From Pinguiococcus pyrenoidosus (lineage: Eukaryota; Sar; Pinguiophyceae; Pinguiochrysidales; Pinguiochrysidaceae): a DNA stretch of 30,734 bases. The notes beneath the pieces were generated by a model, which had not been told where the DNA came from, ran no database searches, and saw only the letters and a list, made by a program, of their open reading frames with translations. A program made the translations under genes and the position numbers. The stretch lies in NCBI GenBank assembly GCA_019677205.1, contig JAAMXY010001473.1, positions 1,729 through 32,462 on the forward strand, given 5' to 3'. Positions 8,868-19,382 of the stretch are shown here, piece by piece (within the stretch, counting starts at the first letter, position 1; each line of letters opens with the position of its first letter).

Positions 8868-11800
8868 CTAGCCGAAAGGGAAAGCTTCGAGCCACTTCAC
8901 TGCAAGGCTAACTTTCGACATTCCCTCGTCGGTACAGCACAAGCTGTCGCCCAGCTGCAGAGGCAAGAACACCTTGCTTCGCGCACCCCATGCCCTTCGG
9001 ATGTGTATCGCTCCAACTTCGGAAAGGGCGATCACCAGCAAAGAGACCTCGCTCGGCCAGAAGTTGTCTATGGCGCTGATCACGTTGACGATCGAGATGC
9101 CGGGCTTGAGGAAGCTTGCATCGAAAATCCTACACAGCGCCTGAACTCCCGCGGGATTCACCCGTCCGGAAATGTCCAAGAAGGACCTCGCCACGAAGGA
9201 CGTCTGCTGCTTGCCGTCGTAAATGACGCCAATCAACCATGGCAGCGCGTGCTCCCGGGCGACAACGCTGTACCAGAAGGCCTCGTTAGACCCGAGAGGC
9301 CCGCAGATGGGAACGCACTTGAGTCCTCACCGGTGCTGTGGTCCCGCTGATATGACTACCAGGGTGGCTTCTTCCTGGCACTCCTTCTCCAGAAACCTCC
9401 GCAGGAAATCGCTCCCAGCATTGGCCGCTTCCAGCCTCAGGGAGATGTGCCTCAGATCGACGCCAACTGACCCTGAAAGGAAGAGGCTGAGCTCTCCAAA
9501 GGGACCACTCCATCGCAGGAATCACCTTCGTGGGCCTACCTGCGGCGCGAATCATCTCCGTCATCCCCTGGCTCAAGGCACTATATTCTTCGTTCACCGT
9601 ATGAAGTCGTCGTCTTTTGGATGCTCGAAACGCGAGCCAGTCTTTCGAAGTTGCTTGAAAGCCCCGTTTCATCAGCGTAGTCTTGCACCCCTGAAGATCG
9701 CCTCGCGACTCCTCAAGAACCTTGTCCGCCTCGCTCAGTACCACTGAGGCATGCACCTCACTCCGCGCCAGCGACGCCACCAACGGCAACGAGTTCACTT
9801 CGTAGACTCCCTCCTCTGTCTTCGTGGAGGGGAAGAAGCAATACTCTCCGTCGGCTGCAATCTCGGCGGGAGTATCGACGTAGCCGGTCAAGCCGCCCTT
9901 GTCCCGAGGGGCGAGGTTAATCCAGAACCTCGGGCTCAGAATATAGGACCTGGAGCAGCCGAGGTAACTCTTGAACAGTCGGACGGTCGTCTGCTGCTCT
10001 CGAGAGAGGGCCTTCTCCACGGAGCTCAGGTTCTGATCTTTGTCGAGAATCCACCCTCGCTCGGCCATGCGACTGAGGATGCGATGCGCAGTATCACTAT
10101 CAATATGCTCGAGTCCAAACAGCTTCCCATGGACCCCACTCCCTGTTTCCGTCGCCATTTGGTGCTCGAACGCGTCTTCCAGGGACTCCGGCGGCGTCAG
10201 GAGGTACATCATGAGCTTCGCGTAGGCCAGGAACGAAAAGAGGCACTCGCCAACAATCGTCCTCCGCGTGTCTTCGAACAAGGTAGCATCACCTTCCGCC
10301 GAGGACGGGGGCTCTAGTGCGCTTCGATCGAAGGCGCATGCCACGTATCCCTTCTCAGGTGTGTCAATGACACTAAGCACACCCACGTCCTCCTCCCAGA
10401 AGACGTCTTCGGAAACGCTCCTGCTCAGACGGTAGGCCTCCTGCAGGCTTACGCGAAATGATGCGAGGTGGCCTCTGTGATGAAGCTCGGACTTGGAAGG
10501 GAGCGGGACCTGGAGCCCAAAGAAGCTCGTTGAGCCAGCGCCGGCCGAGGCGATGAACGCTCGCAGCTGCTTCTTCTTCTGCTTCATCGTCTCGCGCTCT
10601 TTCTTCAGCTGCAGCGCCCTCTTGCACGCCTCGTTCTTAAGCCGAACTTCCTCCTGCTTTCCCTTGATCTTCTCCTGGACGGCGTCGATGTCCACTTGCT
10701 TTGCCTCCTGGGAAGACGCGGCGTTGCTCTCCAGCAGAACCTTCTCTCTCCGAAGCGCATTCAGTTCAGCCATGGACTTCTCGAAGCTGTCCTGGCATCG
10801 CCGCCTCTCAAAGTCCACCTCCAGAGCGCGTTGCATATCAGAGAAGGGATGCGCTTGCGCTTTGCCAGGCATGACGCTGTCGTCCATGTCAGCGCGAATC
10901 TCCGATGTGAAGCCTCGCATGAACTTCTCCGTTTCCCTCGGTGTCCACCTGATGTGAATCTGAGATCCCCTCCTGGAGACGCCGCTCCCTTGGGCCTCAA
11001 TCCGGTCATCGCCCAGCAGCATCTCCGCCCGTGGAGCAGAGTCCCGTGGCAGTCGCTTCTGCGTCGGAGCCACATTCTCGTCGTTGACACGTGCGGGTTT
11101 CGCACCGGAGACGCGGGCCGTCTGGGCTTTGCGTTTCGCCGACGGCCTGGTTCGTGGGAAGTATCGGAGCCAGAGGATCTTCTTGTCAACGAGGGAGAAT
11201 CGCTCCTTTACTTCCGGCCGGACGACGACGTCACTGATGCGGATCCTGTGCTCGAGGAACTTGCTGTGCCAATAGACCTCCGGCGGAGGCCTCTTCCGGA
11301 GCATGCAGCACCGGAGACAAGACCAGTATGCGTGAACGTCCTTCGCGCGCGCCATTTCGAAGGCGAGAGCGTCGAGCTTCTGCGGATCGCTCCCATCCCT
11401 CTTGAGGCTCACCGGGACGCTTATCTGCTGATGGAGTACTACCTGGACCTTGAGACGTCTCGAATCGCCGGGGCCAATGGATTCGCTCGTGGTGAGCACT
11501 CGCAGCGCTTCCAGGTTCATCGTCATTTGGCTGATCCGCTCCGTGACCGCGTCAAGATCTGCAACCATCGCTGCGAGGTCGGGCAGCTCTTCATTCAGGG
11601 ATTGCAAGGTCCGGGCTTCGCCCGCGGCTTCCTGCACAGCCTTCTCGAGCTCCATCTCCGAAGCACCCTGCGAGCCGAGAGCACCAAGCTTCTCAAGGCG
11701 CTGGCGGTCTCCAAAGATACCTATTCCGGCGACGCAGTCAGCCCACGGTCCGGTGGATGTAAAGGCGGGTCAAATACATGTGCTATACATACCTACGATA

Positions 11801-13704
11801 CGGAAGACCGTGGAGATGGGCATCTGCATGATGCAGTCCTGAAGATCCGGAATGACGCTCTCAGCAGCGAAGCTCGCGCGGGTCTCATTCGGTCGAGAGC
11901 GCTCAAAGCTTGGGAGAGTTGCCCCGCAGTTCGTGCAGGTGCTCACTCCAGCCGAGACGACACATCTTTCGTCGCAGAGACTGCAGGCGCGGTACACCAC
12001 TTCGTCTTGAGCCTCGACGGAGTCGGAGCCCGACCACGCCCCCCCATTGGCTTGTCGGAGCAGGTAGATGTGCAGATCCCGCAATCGCCTCGCCGGCACG
12101 TCGTCATAGCCCAAAGTCCGTAAGGCTGCCGTCTTCAGGAAAAGGCTTCTCGCCTCCGAGCTCAGCACCTCAGGCGGCCTGCGAGCCTGGTGCCGTTTCG
12201 CTCCGAGAAAGTCACGGAGAGCCTTGCTGGAATCGGCCACATCGGTCGTTCTTATGACCTCGATGGAGAAGGACTTGTCCCGCTCTCGAACGACGATGCT
12301 GTCGATGCGGAGACGGAGCGTCTCCGCCAAACGTGCGATGGACGCTCGAATCTGTTCCCGGGCGACGTTAACGCCCGCAAGGGAAAACTCCTTCTCCAGC
12401 TCATTCTCTACGTCAGAGATCTCCATGATCTTCTGATCGTGCATTTTTTTCGTGAGCGCAGGCAACAGGATGGACTCGACGTCCTTCTCCAGCGAAGAGC
12501 GAGGCTTTGGGGCCTTCCGGGGACGCTGATCCGCTTCCGCCGGTTCAGCCTTCAAGGCTTCCAGCTCGGCCGCGTCCTTCTGGTCCGTGCTACTTCCCGA
12601 GGCTGCCTGGCCGGCGTCGTTTGCCAGGATCTGCGAGATGCCGTACTGATACAAGCTCTTGGAGCCAATGCCGACCTTTGTCGCTACGTAGGGCAGCTTG
12701 ACCCTCTCGTGCGGGCAGGAGGCAACCACCTGCTTGATCGCTTTGCCCACCCCGATATCCCACGCCGCGCCCCCAGAGCGTTCCTCCGACTCGGTCATGG
12801 GATCCTCCTGGGCTTGCCAGCTATTCCCCGTCACGATGAAACAGCAGAGAGCACGTTCCCGCTGCTTTCCTTCTCCGCCACTTGCGTCTTGCACGCTGAC
12901 CTTTTTCCGCTCCGACATCAGCGGCCCCGGCCTCCTCTTCAACCAGTTCCGAAAGGACACAATCTTCTTGGTCGATATCCCAAAGTGCTCACAAATGAGC
13001 CTCTCCGGGACTTCATCCAGCCCCTCGGCGAGCATGTAGCGAACAATCGAGGCCGCGAACTGGTGCTTGTCGCTCTCGCTCGTCTCGTACCGCAGGCCTG
13101 GTTGGCACGGCTCTGGGCCCTCGTATCGCTTGAGCTTCAGCAAGTTGGTCCGGACGCCACGGAATCCAGAAGAGCCTGAAAGCTTCATGTCCTCGGGGTT
13201 GTAGCGCTCATTCAGCTCCCACACGACGCCCTTCCACACCAACCCCGCGGCGATCAGGCGCTCCACTTGATTCGCGATCACCTTTGCCGAGAGAGACAGC
13301 GTCTTCCACAGCTGGTACGAGGTCACGCCCCAAGGACCGCCCTGTGCGATCCTCTCCAGCAGCTGCTTCGCCAAGCCATAGCTCTGGTCCTCGAAGAGCA
13401 CGGAGTTCCCCGGCTGCAGGCCCAGAATGCTCGCTCGCACGTTGTCTGCAGCTACGTAAGCTCGCGCCCCGCCCTCGTCGACCACCGAGATGAAGGGATG
13501 GTCTCGCAGCTCTCGCAGGACCACAGAGCAGAGAGGCTCGGTCTCGACGGCCTCGAGGAGCTCATCTTCCTCCGGCTTCGGGCCCTCGTCCATGGGAAGG
13601 GAGTACGCGGTGCGCAACACGTCCTCCGAGACGCCCGAGGCGCCTGCGCAGACGACGCGCATGACCGCATCGTCGATGAGATCGTCTGCATACCATAGCT
13701 CCAT
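8868..13704 (-). CDS. GTF3C1: Transcription factor IIIC largest subunit (GTF3C1/Tfc3-like)
   Basis: Exons, reading down the minus strand, are 13704-11793, 11720-9540, 9472-9360 and 9317-8868, for 1551 residues; introns are 72, 67 and 42 nt. The start is the first in-frame ATG (13704). The N-terminus MELWYADDLIDDAVMRVV is followed at about 110-170 by a B-block-binding winged helix (GPWGVTSYQLWKTLSLSAK). More predicted winged helices follow (SDVENELEKEFSLAGVNV, RRLRDLHIYLLRQ). A Cys4 zinc ribbon (CSLC...CTNC) sits near residues 574-593, and a Myb/SANT-like motif RWTPRETEKFM lies in the second exon. The C-terminus (LKPGISIVNVISAI, WPSEVSLLVIALSEVGAIHI, then an LPLQLGDSL segment) aligns with the end of human GTF3C1. 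TFIIIC binds the B box of tRNA genes and recruits TFIIIB for RNA polymerase III. Exon 4 rests on a 42-nt intron that removes an in-frame TGA and is the least certain part. Confidence 0.72.
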
Positions 13705-14041
13705 CTGCACCGCCCATGGCGCGGCGCGCGCGCGCGTTTGAATCTTTCTTCCGCTCTGCCCTATGACCAGCGGGCGCAGAGACCTTCTTCTCACTCCGTT
13801 TCGATACCTGCACTCCAGCTGGCCCAGAGTCCGTCTGTCCCAAATTCAAAGGGCGGGGCAGAACAAAGCTCGCGGTGCCTATCCTATGGTGACGATGGCG
13901 TGCGGTGTGGCAGGCCAGGAGAGGCGGCACGCGGTGATGCCATGGGGCGACGGTGGCCCGTCGTGAGCCAAGGCCGGCTGAGCAAAGAGGCCGCGATGTG
14001 GGCTTTTTTCTAGCATCTTCAGCTGCTCACAGCTCTTTGGG
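13705..14041. promoter_or_regulatory. Divergent promoter region, TFIIIC subunit / secreted lectin
   Basis: These 337 bp separate the divergent starts of the TFIIIC gene and the multidomain lectin gene. A GC-alternating run (GCGCGCGCGCG, about 13727-13737) lies just upstream of the TFIIIC ATG. A short ATG frame (ATGGGCGGTG, minus strand), out of frame with the main ATG, starts close before it and could act as an upstream ORF. No TATA box was recognised. Confidence 0.4.
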
Positions 14042-17000
14042 ATGGGGCTTCCCACGGCGCTCGTCTGTGCCGCGATTGCCTCGGTGCTGATCAGGGGAGC
14101 CTCAGGTCTGAGCGAGGAGATCGTCGCGGCTTGGGACTTCCGCGATGGACTCATGGGCTGGGCCGAAGCAACCCCGGTCGAGATGCAGGTGGATGCTTCG
14201 CATCGTGGGGGCACTCTGCACGGGTTTATTGAGGGTTTCGAGCCCCATTTCGACTCGCCTCCACTGGACATCTTGGTCGATGACCGTCATCACGTTGTGT
14301 TTCGAATGAAGTACACGGGTCGAGCGAAATGGGGAAGAGTTGTCGCGCGAGGAGCCGCGATCCAGCCCTCTGCGAACTACGCGTACTCAGCAAGCAGCTG
14401 GGCTCCACGTCCGCCCACCACAGTCTACGACGCCTCAAGCAACCAGTCCTTGGCCAGTGCTCTGGTGGACGGCAGTCTGTACACCTCGTGGGTCGCGTCG
14501 AGCAGCGCGGCGGAGACGGTTGTGCTAGATCTCGGCCAGCCCAAGGAAATCCATTCGCTGCAGCTCACATCCGAGGGCGCCGGAGGCAGCCCGGCCGGCT
14601 TTGTCTTGTCGTATGGATTCTATCGCGATGGCCCGTTTCGGGAGCTTAGCATGCACGATGGGCTTCCTGCCACGGCGGAGACGCAGGCCTTCTCCTCGTT
14701 TCCGCGGACCAACGCGCGATACTGGAAGATCTTCTTCACGTCAAGCTTTGACCGGAGCAGTCCCATCGGCGTGCGAGAAGTTTCGTTGCGAGGGCCTCCA
14801 TCGGCATTCGCAGACGTTCCGTTCCAGATCGAGGCTCGCCCGGGCCAGTGGTCGACCTACTACGTTCCTCTGGGCGACGCCTTCAAGGGCAGATTGATCC
14901 AACTGCGGATACATCCAGCCGCCCGACACGGCGCACACTACGACATTTCCAGCCCTAGCGCGTCACCCCGCCGCGGCGAGTCTTTTGTGATTGACTTTGT
15001 CCGGATCGCAATTGCACCGACGATTCACAAGGTGCTTGGTTGCCTCGATGTCTTCCACAAGACAAACGATCAAGCCGAGAACGAGTGGCATTGCCAGGAA
15101 GTGGAGCACGTGATCAACGGCTTCCTTCGCCATCATTCCCACGCTTGCACGCGCGGCGAGGAGCTTTATGCTTCCACTTTCAATTGTCCGCCAGAAGGTG
15201 GCGTGCGGCTCCAGATCGAGGGCACCTTCTTCGGCCCGGACGCAGCCCTTGTGTTGGTCGGTGGGAAGCCTTGCTTGGACGTCGTCCACGAAGCAGCGCC
15301 ACTCGGGTCCACTCAGGCGCGGATCGTCTGCACTCTTCCTCATGTTGGATATCCGAGTCGTTGGCCGCAGCTCGACGAGTCTAGCCGTCCGGGAGGTGCT
15401 CCGAAAGCGCCGGACAACGCGAATACGATGTCGGGCCTCGTGACGGTGACCGTCGCCAATGCGAGACTGGAAGGCTTGAGCGATTCGCGGATGTACCTGT
15501 CTTATCGGGTTGCTCCTCCCAGCCCCGCACGACCAGCGCTCTCGAACATTGCATCGCGTAGCATAGATGTGTCTTGGCAAGCTCCGTTGCCGTTCGTTCA
15601 TCCGCCGCCAGCGAGCGAAGAAGGCCGCTTCCGTAGGACGAGGGGCTGGGATGCGCTGACCACAACCGGGTACGTGGTCGCGTGGCGACGCGTGGATACT
15701 CAAAGTGACGTGGAATGGAAGGCGTCTGGGAGCATCGCGCTTGATCCGGACGAAGGCGGAATCGTCGACAGCGATATGCGGCGCCAGGTCTTCTTCTGGC
15801 GTGCGCCATTCGGGATGGGGACAGGCCAGGGCATCTTCAAGGGCTGGAACAGCACTTTTGTGGGAAACGTCACCACAACCACGGTCCGAGGCCTTGAGCC
15901 AAACGCCACATACGTGTTCTCCGTTGCAGCTGTCGCGGAAGACATCCGCGACGGATCCTGGCTCGCGCTGGACAAGTACGGCCGTCGAGAGGCGCTGCAA
16001 GGCGCGACCGTGTCTCCCTTGTCGGAGTTCAGCAACGCCACCATGACCCTAGCTTTTGACGTCGGATTCGATTCCTTCTCCGCAAGAGCCACGCTGAACG
16101 CGTCGGCGGCAGACTTTCGGTCCACGCTTGGCCCGACCGGTCAGTTCGGCGGAGAAGGGCACTACGGTCTGTATCTCATTGGGAACGCGAACGTGGAGAA
16201 CTGCAACGCCTCCGTCGCGTGCTGCGACGGATTCGACTATGACGTCGCCAGCGGGGTCGGACTGTCCCAGGCTTGTAGTGTAGGAACCATTGCTTGCTAC
16301 GAGTCCAGCAGGACACACGGCATTCGCCATATCAACGGACAGCATATGCGACCAACGCCGTCCAATGTGGCCAGCATGGATCGGACGGATTCGAGTCACG
16401 ACGAGTGGGCGGCGGCGGCAAGCGCGGGACAGAGCTCACGCACGGCTCAGGCCGGTGGACCTGGCGCAGAGAAGATCTTCGGCGTCGTGGGCGCTGGCTA
16501 CACCGCTGCCGAACCTGAAGAACGATGCGGAAGCCGCCTGCGGCTGACGCCTTCCGCGCCTCAGATGAGCGGAGCAGTCTGGTACCCGCGAAGCCTTGAT
16601 GTCCGCGAAGGATTCGAGACTGCCTTTGCGTTTGAGATCAGTCAACCGTCGCTTCGATGCGCTACCATGGACGACGTGCACACGCGCTGCCGATCGCGGG
16701 GCGGAGACGGGTTCGCATTCGTGGTGCAGCAAGACTCGTCGACGGCCCTCGGGGAGGCTGGCATGGGACTTGGATACGCGGGGATCAGAAACTCTGTCGC
16801 AATCGAGTTCGACACCTTCTTCAACGAAGAACTCGAGGAACCCTATGAGAATCACGTCTCCGTGCACACCGCCGGGTGGAGACGGGCCAATCGGGCGCAT
16901 CAGACGGAGTCCTTGGGAGCGTCCGTGAGAATCCCGGACCTCACTGCTGATCCCCACGCAGTTCGAATACGATACACACCTGCGATAGATGTCTTGGCGG

Positions 17001-17395
17001 ATGTTCTGGCATCCGGTGGCGCACGTGGAGGAGCCTTCACGGACGCGCTGCCCTCGACGACCCGAGCCGCGCGATTTCTGACCAATGCGGAGCACGTTTT
17101 GGGCGGACAGGCGGACTGGGCGACGGGTGTCGGGGTCTTGCAGGTCTTCGTGGACGATCTGGGCAGCCCAATTCTCTCGGTGCCCTTGAGCCTGGACGGG
17201 GCGCTGGACCTCGACCACGGCCGGGCTTGGGTAGGCTTCACGGCGTCGACGGGAGAGGACACGTATCAAACGCACGACTTGCTAGAGTGGCATTTCACCA
17301 GTCTGCGAGGAGAGGTGCCGAACTTTCCGCCTCCCGTTGTGAACGGAGCTGGCGCACACTCGTGCGTCGCTCCTGAGACATGCAGACATGCATAG
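14042..17395 (+). CDS. Secreted multidomain lectin: beta-sandwich with inserted F5/8C, IPT/TIG, FN3, legume-lectin
   Basis: This is a single open frame of 1117 residues from ATG at 14042. Residues 1-23 form a signal peptide. Residues 25-105 and 258-325 read as two halves of one carbohydrate-binding-type beta-sandwich (AAWDFRDGLMGW...; GQWSTYYVPL, LIQLRIHP, FVIDFVRIAI). Between them lies a discoidin/F5/8 type C domain, about 110-252 (SLYTSWVASSSAAETVVLDL, ARYWKIFF, GVREVSLRG). An IPT/TIG domain is at about 385-490 (GVRLQIEGTFFGPDAALVLV). A fibronectin type III domain is at about 491-670 (SIDVSWQAP, TTVRGLEPNATYVFSV). An L-type lectin domain occupies about 828-1093: GGDGFAFVVQQD, SVAIEFDTFFNEE, YENHVSVHT and AWVGFTAS, with the acidic and Asn-His metal-site positions present. 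Many NxS/T sites and Cys fit secretion. It has no membrane anchor, so cell-wall or extracellular glycan binding is likely. Confidence 0.85.
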   Translation: MGLPTALVCAAIASVLIRGASGLSEEIVAAWDFRDGLMGWAEATPVEMQVDASHRGGTLHGFIEGFEPHFDSPPLDILVDDRHHVVFRMKYTGRAKWGRVVARGAAIQPSANYAYSASSWAPRPPTTVYDASSNQSLASALVDGSLYTSWVASSSAAETVVLDLGQPKEIHSLQLTSEGAGGSPAGFVLSYGFYRDGPFRELSMHDGLPATAETQAFSSFPRTNARYWKIFFTSSFDRSSPIGVREVSLRGPPSAFADVPFQIEARPGQWSTYYVPLGDAFKGRLIQLRIHPAARHGAHYDISSPSASPRRGESFVIDFVRIAIAPTIHKVLGCLDVFHKTNDQAENEWHCQEVEHVINGFLRHHSHACTRGEELYASTFNCPPEGGVRLQIEGTFFGPDAALVLVGGKPCLDVVHEAAPLGSTQARIVCTLPHVGYPSRWPQLDESSRPGGAPKAPDNANTMSGLVTVTVANARLEGLSDSRMYLSYRVAPPSPARPALSNIASRSIDVSWQAPLPFVHPPPASEEGRFRRTRGWDALTTTGYVVAWRRVDTQSDVEWKASGSIALDPDEGGIVDSDMRRQVFFWRAPFGMGTGQGIFKGWNSTFVGNVTTTTVRGLEPNATYVFSVAAVAEDIRDGSWLALDKYGRREALQGATVSPLSEFSNATMTLAFDVGFDSFSARATLNASAADFRSTLGPTGQFGGEGHYGLYLIGNANVENCNASVACCDGFDYDVASGVGLSQACSVGTIACYESSRTHGIRHINGQHMRPTPSNVASMDRTDSSHDEWAAAASAGQSSRTAQAGGPGAEKIFGVVGAGYTAAEPEERCGSRLRLTPSAPQMSGAVWYPRSLDVREGFETAFAFEISQPSLRCATMDDVHTRCRSRGGDGFAFVVQQDSSTALGEAGMGLGYAGIRNSVAIEFDTFFNEELEEPYENHVSVHTAGWRRANRAHQTESLGASVRIPDLTADPHAVRIRYTPAIDVLADVLASGGARGGAFTDALPSTTRAARFLTNAEHVLGGQADWATGVGVLQVFVDDLGSPILSVPLSLDGALDLDHGRAWVGFTASTGEDTYQTHDLLEWHFTSLRGEVPNFPPPVVNGAGAHSCVAPETCRHA

Positions 17396-17591
17396 GATGT
17401 GACACGAGATTGACATGAGACGAAGAGGCATCTTCGAATTCCTTTGCACGCATGTGACTCCACGCCCTCGAAGCAAGGAGCGCGGGAGACAGAGAATACC
17501 CGACAACGCTATGTCCGTGCTGCAGTGCTTCTGTGAAGCTGGCACGCCACAATGCAAATCACCAGAGGGCAACGTCGCCTCCGCCAAAGCG

Positions 17592-19382
17592 CTAGACGCC
17601 AAGGAGATGGCGGACTTTCACGTTTTCATTCAAAACTGCCATCTCTCTGGCAAGGCCCATCTCTCTCTTGAGAGTCAGTGGGGATACATAGTCCCAGCCG
17701 GCGAAGAGTGCCTGCTCCTCTTCCTTCAGCACGCCCATGTAGTCGTTCTGCATGTCCTGTGGCATCCGATCCTCTGCGTCGAAGTCGCGAACCATCTCGT
17801 CGAAGTTCTCGAAGAGCGGCACTTCCATTGGTGGGTTCGGTGGGGGCTGCCAGGGGGGCGTGATCTGCTGGAGCTCCAGCTTGACCCAGTCCAGATCTCG
17901 GAAGAAAGGGTGCTCCTTGAGCTGCTTCACGCCGTTGGGCCCAGACCCAAGCCGGCTGTCCGGGTTGACGTCCAAGAAGCGGTTCATCACGTTGCGCGCC
18001 ACCGAAGAGATCCCGTTTGGGTACTTGACTTCTTGGAAGAGCAGCTGATACTCGGATACCTTTGGCATCTGCCTCCGCGGAGCATCGAACGGTCGCTTTC
18101 CAGTGAGCATCTTGTACACGGTGACGCCCAGAGACCAGTAGTCTACTGCTCGCGTGTAGCCTGCGCGGTGATGGCCGCGTCCCGCCTGCATGAGCTTGAC
18201 CATCTCGGGCGCCATGTAGCCCTTCGTGCCCATGATGGTGATCTGTCGAATCTCGGCATCTTCCTCGCCCCTGGCGCCGTCGGCAACCGAGACGATGTGG
18301 TCCTCTTTCTTGGCCACGGAGGAGCTGAAAACGCTCCCAGCGAAGTCGGCGACGCCTCCCATGTCGGCAAGCTTGATGTGGCCGGTGTGGTGCAGCATGA
18401 CGTTCCGGGGCTTCAGGTCTCTGTACATCAAGCCCATGCTGTGAAGGTGGTCGAGCGCCAGAACGATCTCCGCCGTGTAGAGCAGCACCCTCTCTTCGGG
18501 AAGTCGCCGATGCGGACTGTCGTCGATCGCGTCCTGGAGGGTTCCTGTCGTGACGAGGCTCAGGACAAGGATCGCGAAGGTCTCCGTTTGGAATGCGTAC
18601 TCCATGCCGACGATGTACGGGTGATGGCAGGCGGCGAAGACGGTCTTCTCGTGGCTTAGCTTGGAGGGTGCGTCCCTGAAGTTCATCAGGAGCCCCTTCT
18701 TGGTCTGCAGCTTCATGGCGTAGTGCTTCCCCGTACTCCGTTTCCTCACGTGCACGACCAAGCCGAAGGCGCCCTCTCCAAGCTTCTCGAAGTAGTCGAA
18801 CTCGTCCACGTGCACGCGATTGTATTTGCTCTTGACCTCCTTCTGGTACGTGTCAAAGAAGCTCGACTGCTTGAAGCGCAGGTACGTGCTGTTGTACATC
18901 TGCAAGAAAACGTTTCGCTGGACTTCGTCAAAGATGTCCTTCGAGATGAGGGTGTTGTCCGACTCGGCATTCTGAAGCGCGTTTTCAAAGCTCTTGCGAC
19001 CGCTCTCGTCCAGTACTCCAACTTCTTGCGCAGCTCCTTCTCTCAGGTACTTCTGGTAGATGTGCCGTGCGCGTGCGTATCGATACGACGCGCTCGGGAT
19101 GGTGCGAAACTCGTCGACGTCGACCCAGAAGAAGAAGCTCTCGTGCGTCTGGATCCGCCGAGCGAAACGCCCGATGAGCTGCTGGCCGGAGGGATCTCGA
19201 AGAGTTGCTAAGAACATGGCAAAGTCTGCAACGTTGTCTCCGTTGGGAATTTGCGGGTCCATCATGAGCTTCATATCCTCCATGGGCTCCGGCCTCCAAA
19301 CCGTCGTGGCATTCGAAGACCTCTTCGAGCTGCTTACTGCGAAGGAGGATCGTCGGTGACGAAGATGACTCGGTGCCTCCAT
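17592..19382 (-). CDS. GRK-like protein kinase (RGS domain + AGC kinase)
   Basis: This is an intronless frame of 596 residues, with ATG at 19382 in good context. Residues about 54-183 form an RGS-type helical bundle (FAMFLATLRDPSGQQLIGRF, HIYQKYLREGA, FDEVQRNVFLQMYNSTYLRF). The kinase domain spans about 194-494: glycine loop GEGAFG (202-207), Lys224, Glu245, YRDLKPRN with catalytic Asp322, DMG at 340-342 and APE at 391-393. RGS directly followed by an AGC kinase is the GRK layout. GRKs usually have DLG rather than DFG, so DMG fits that family and does not imply inactivity. The segment between DMG and APE has an insertion rich in Ser, Lys and acidic residues (about 348-380). A C-terminal AGC-tail-like region follows (FENFDEMVRDFD). 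It is predicted to phosphorylate receptors or other substrates under G-protein control; the substrate is unknown. Confidence 0.88.
   Translation of the reverse strand: MEAPSHLRHRRSSFAVSSSKRSSNATTVWRPEPMEDMKLMMDPQIPNGDNVADFAMFLATLRDPSGQQLIGRFARRIQTHESFFFWVDVDEFRTIPSASYRYARARHIYQKYLREGAAQEVGVLDESGRKSFENALQNAESDNTLISKDIFDEVQRNVFLQMYNSTYLRFKQSSFFDTYQKEVKSKYNRVHVDEFDYFEKLGEGAFGLVVHVRKRSTGKHYAMKLQTKKGLLMNFRDAPSKLSHEKTVFAACHHPYIVGMEYAFQTETFAILVLSLVTTGTLQDAIDDSPHRRLPEERVLLYTAEIVLALDHLHSMGLMYRDLKPRNVMLHHTGHIKLADMGGVADFAGSVFSSSVAKKEDHIVSVADGARGEEDAEIRQITIMGTKGYMAPEMVKLMQAGRGHHRAGYTRAVDYWSLGVTVYKMLTGKRPFDAPRRQMPKVSEYQLLFQEVKYPNGISSVARNVMNRFLDVNPDSRLGSGPNGVKQLKEHPFFRDLDWVKLELQQITPPWQPPPNPPMEVPLFENFDEMVRDFDAEDRMPQDMQNDYMGVLKEEEQALFAGWDYVSPLTLKREMGLAREMAVLNENVKVRHLLGV

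Noticed and set aside
9318-9359. TGA as a reassigned or selenocysteine codon
   Set aside because: Several genes in the window end with TGA, and both in-frame TGAs can be removed by short introns with correct phase.
10696-12123. 475-codon plus-strand frame
   Set aside because: It is antisense to the TFIIIC gene, whose conserved sequence explains the region; the product is Leu/Arg/Pro-rich with no motif.
17415-18659. 414-codon plus-strand frame
   Set aside because: It is antisense to the kinase catalytic domain, which is unambiguous.
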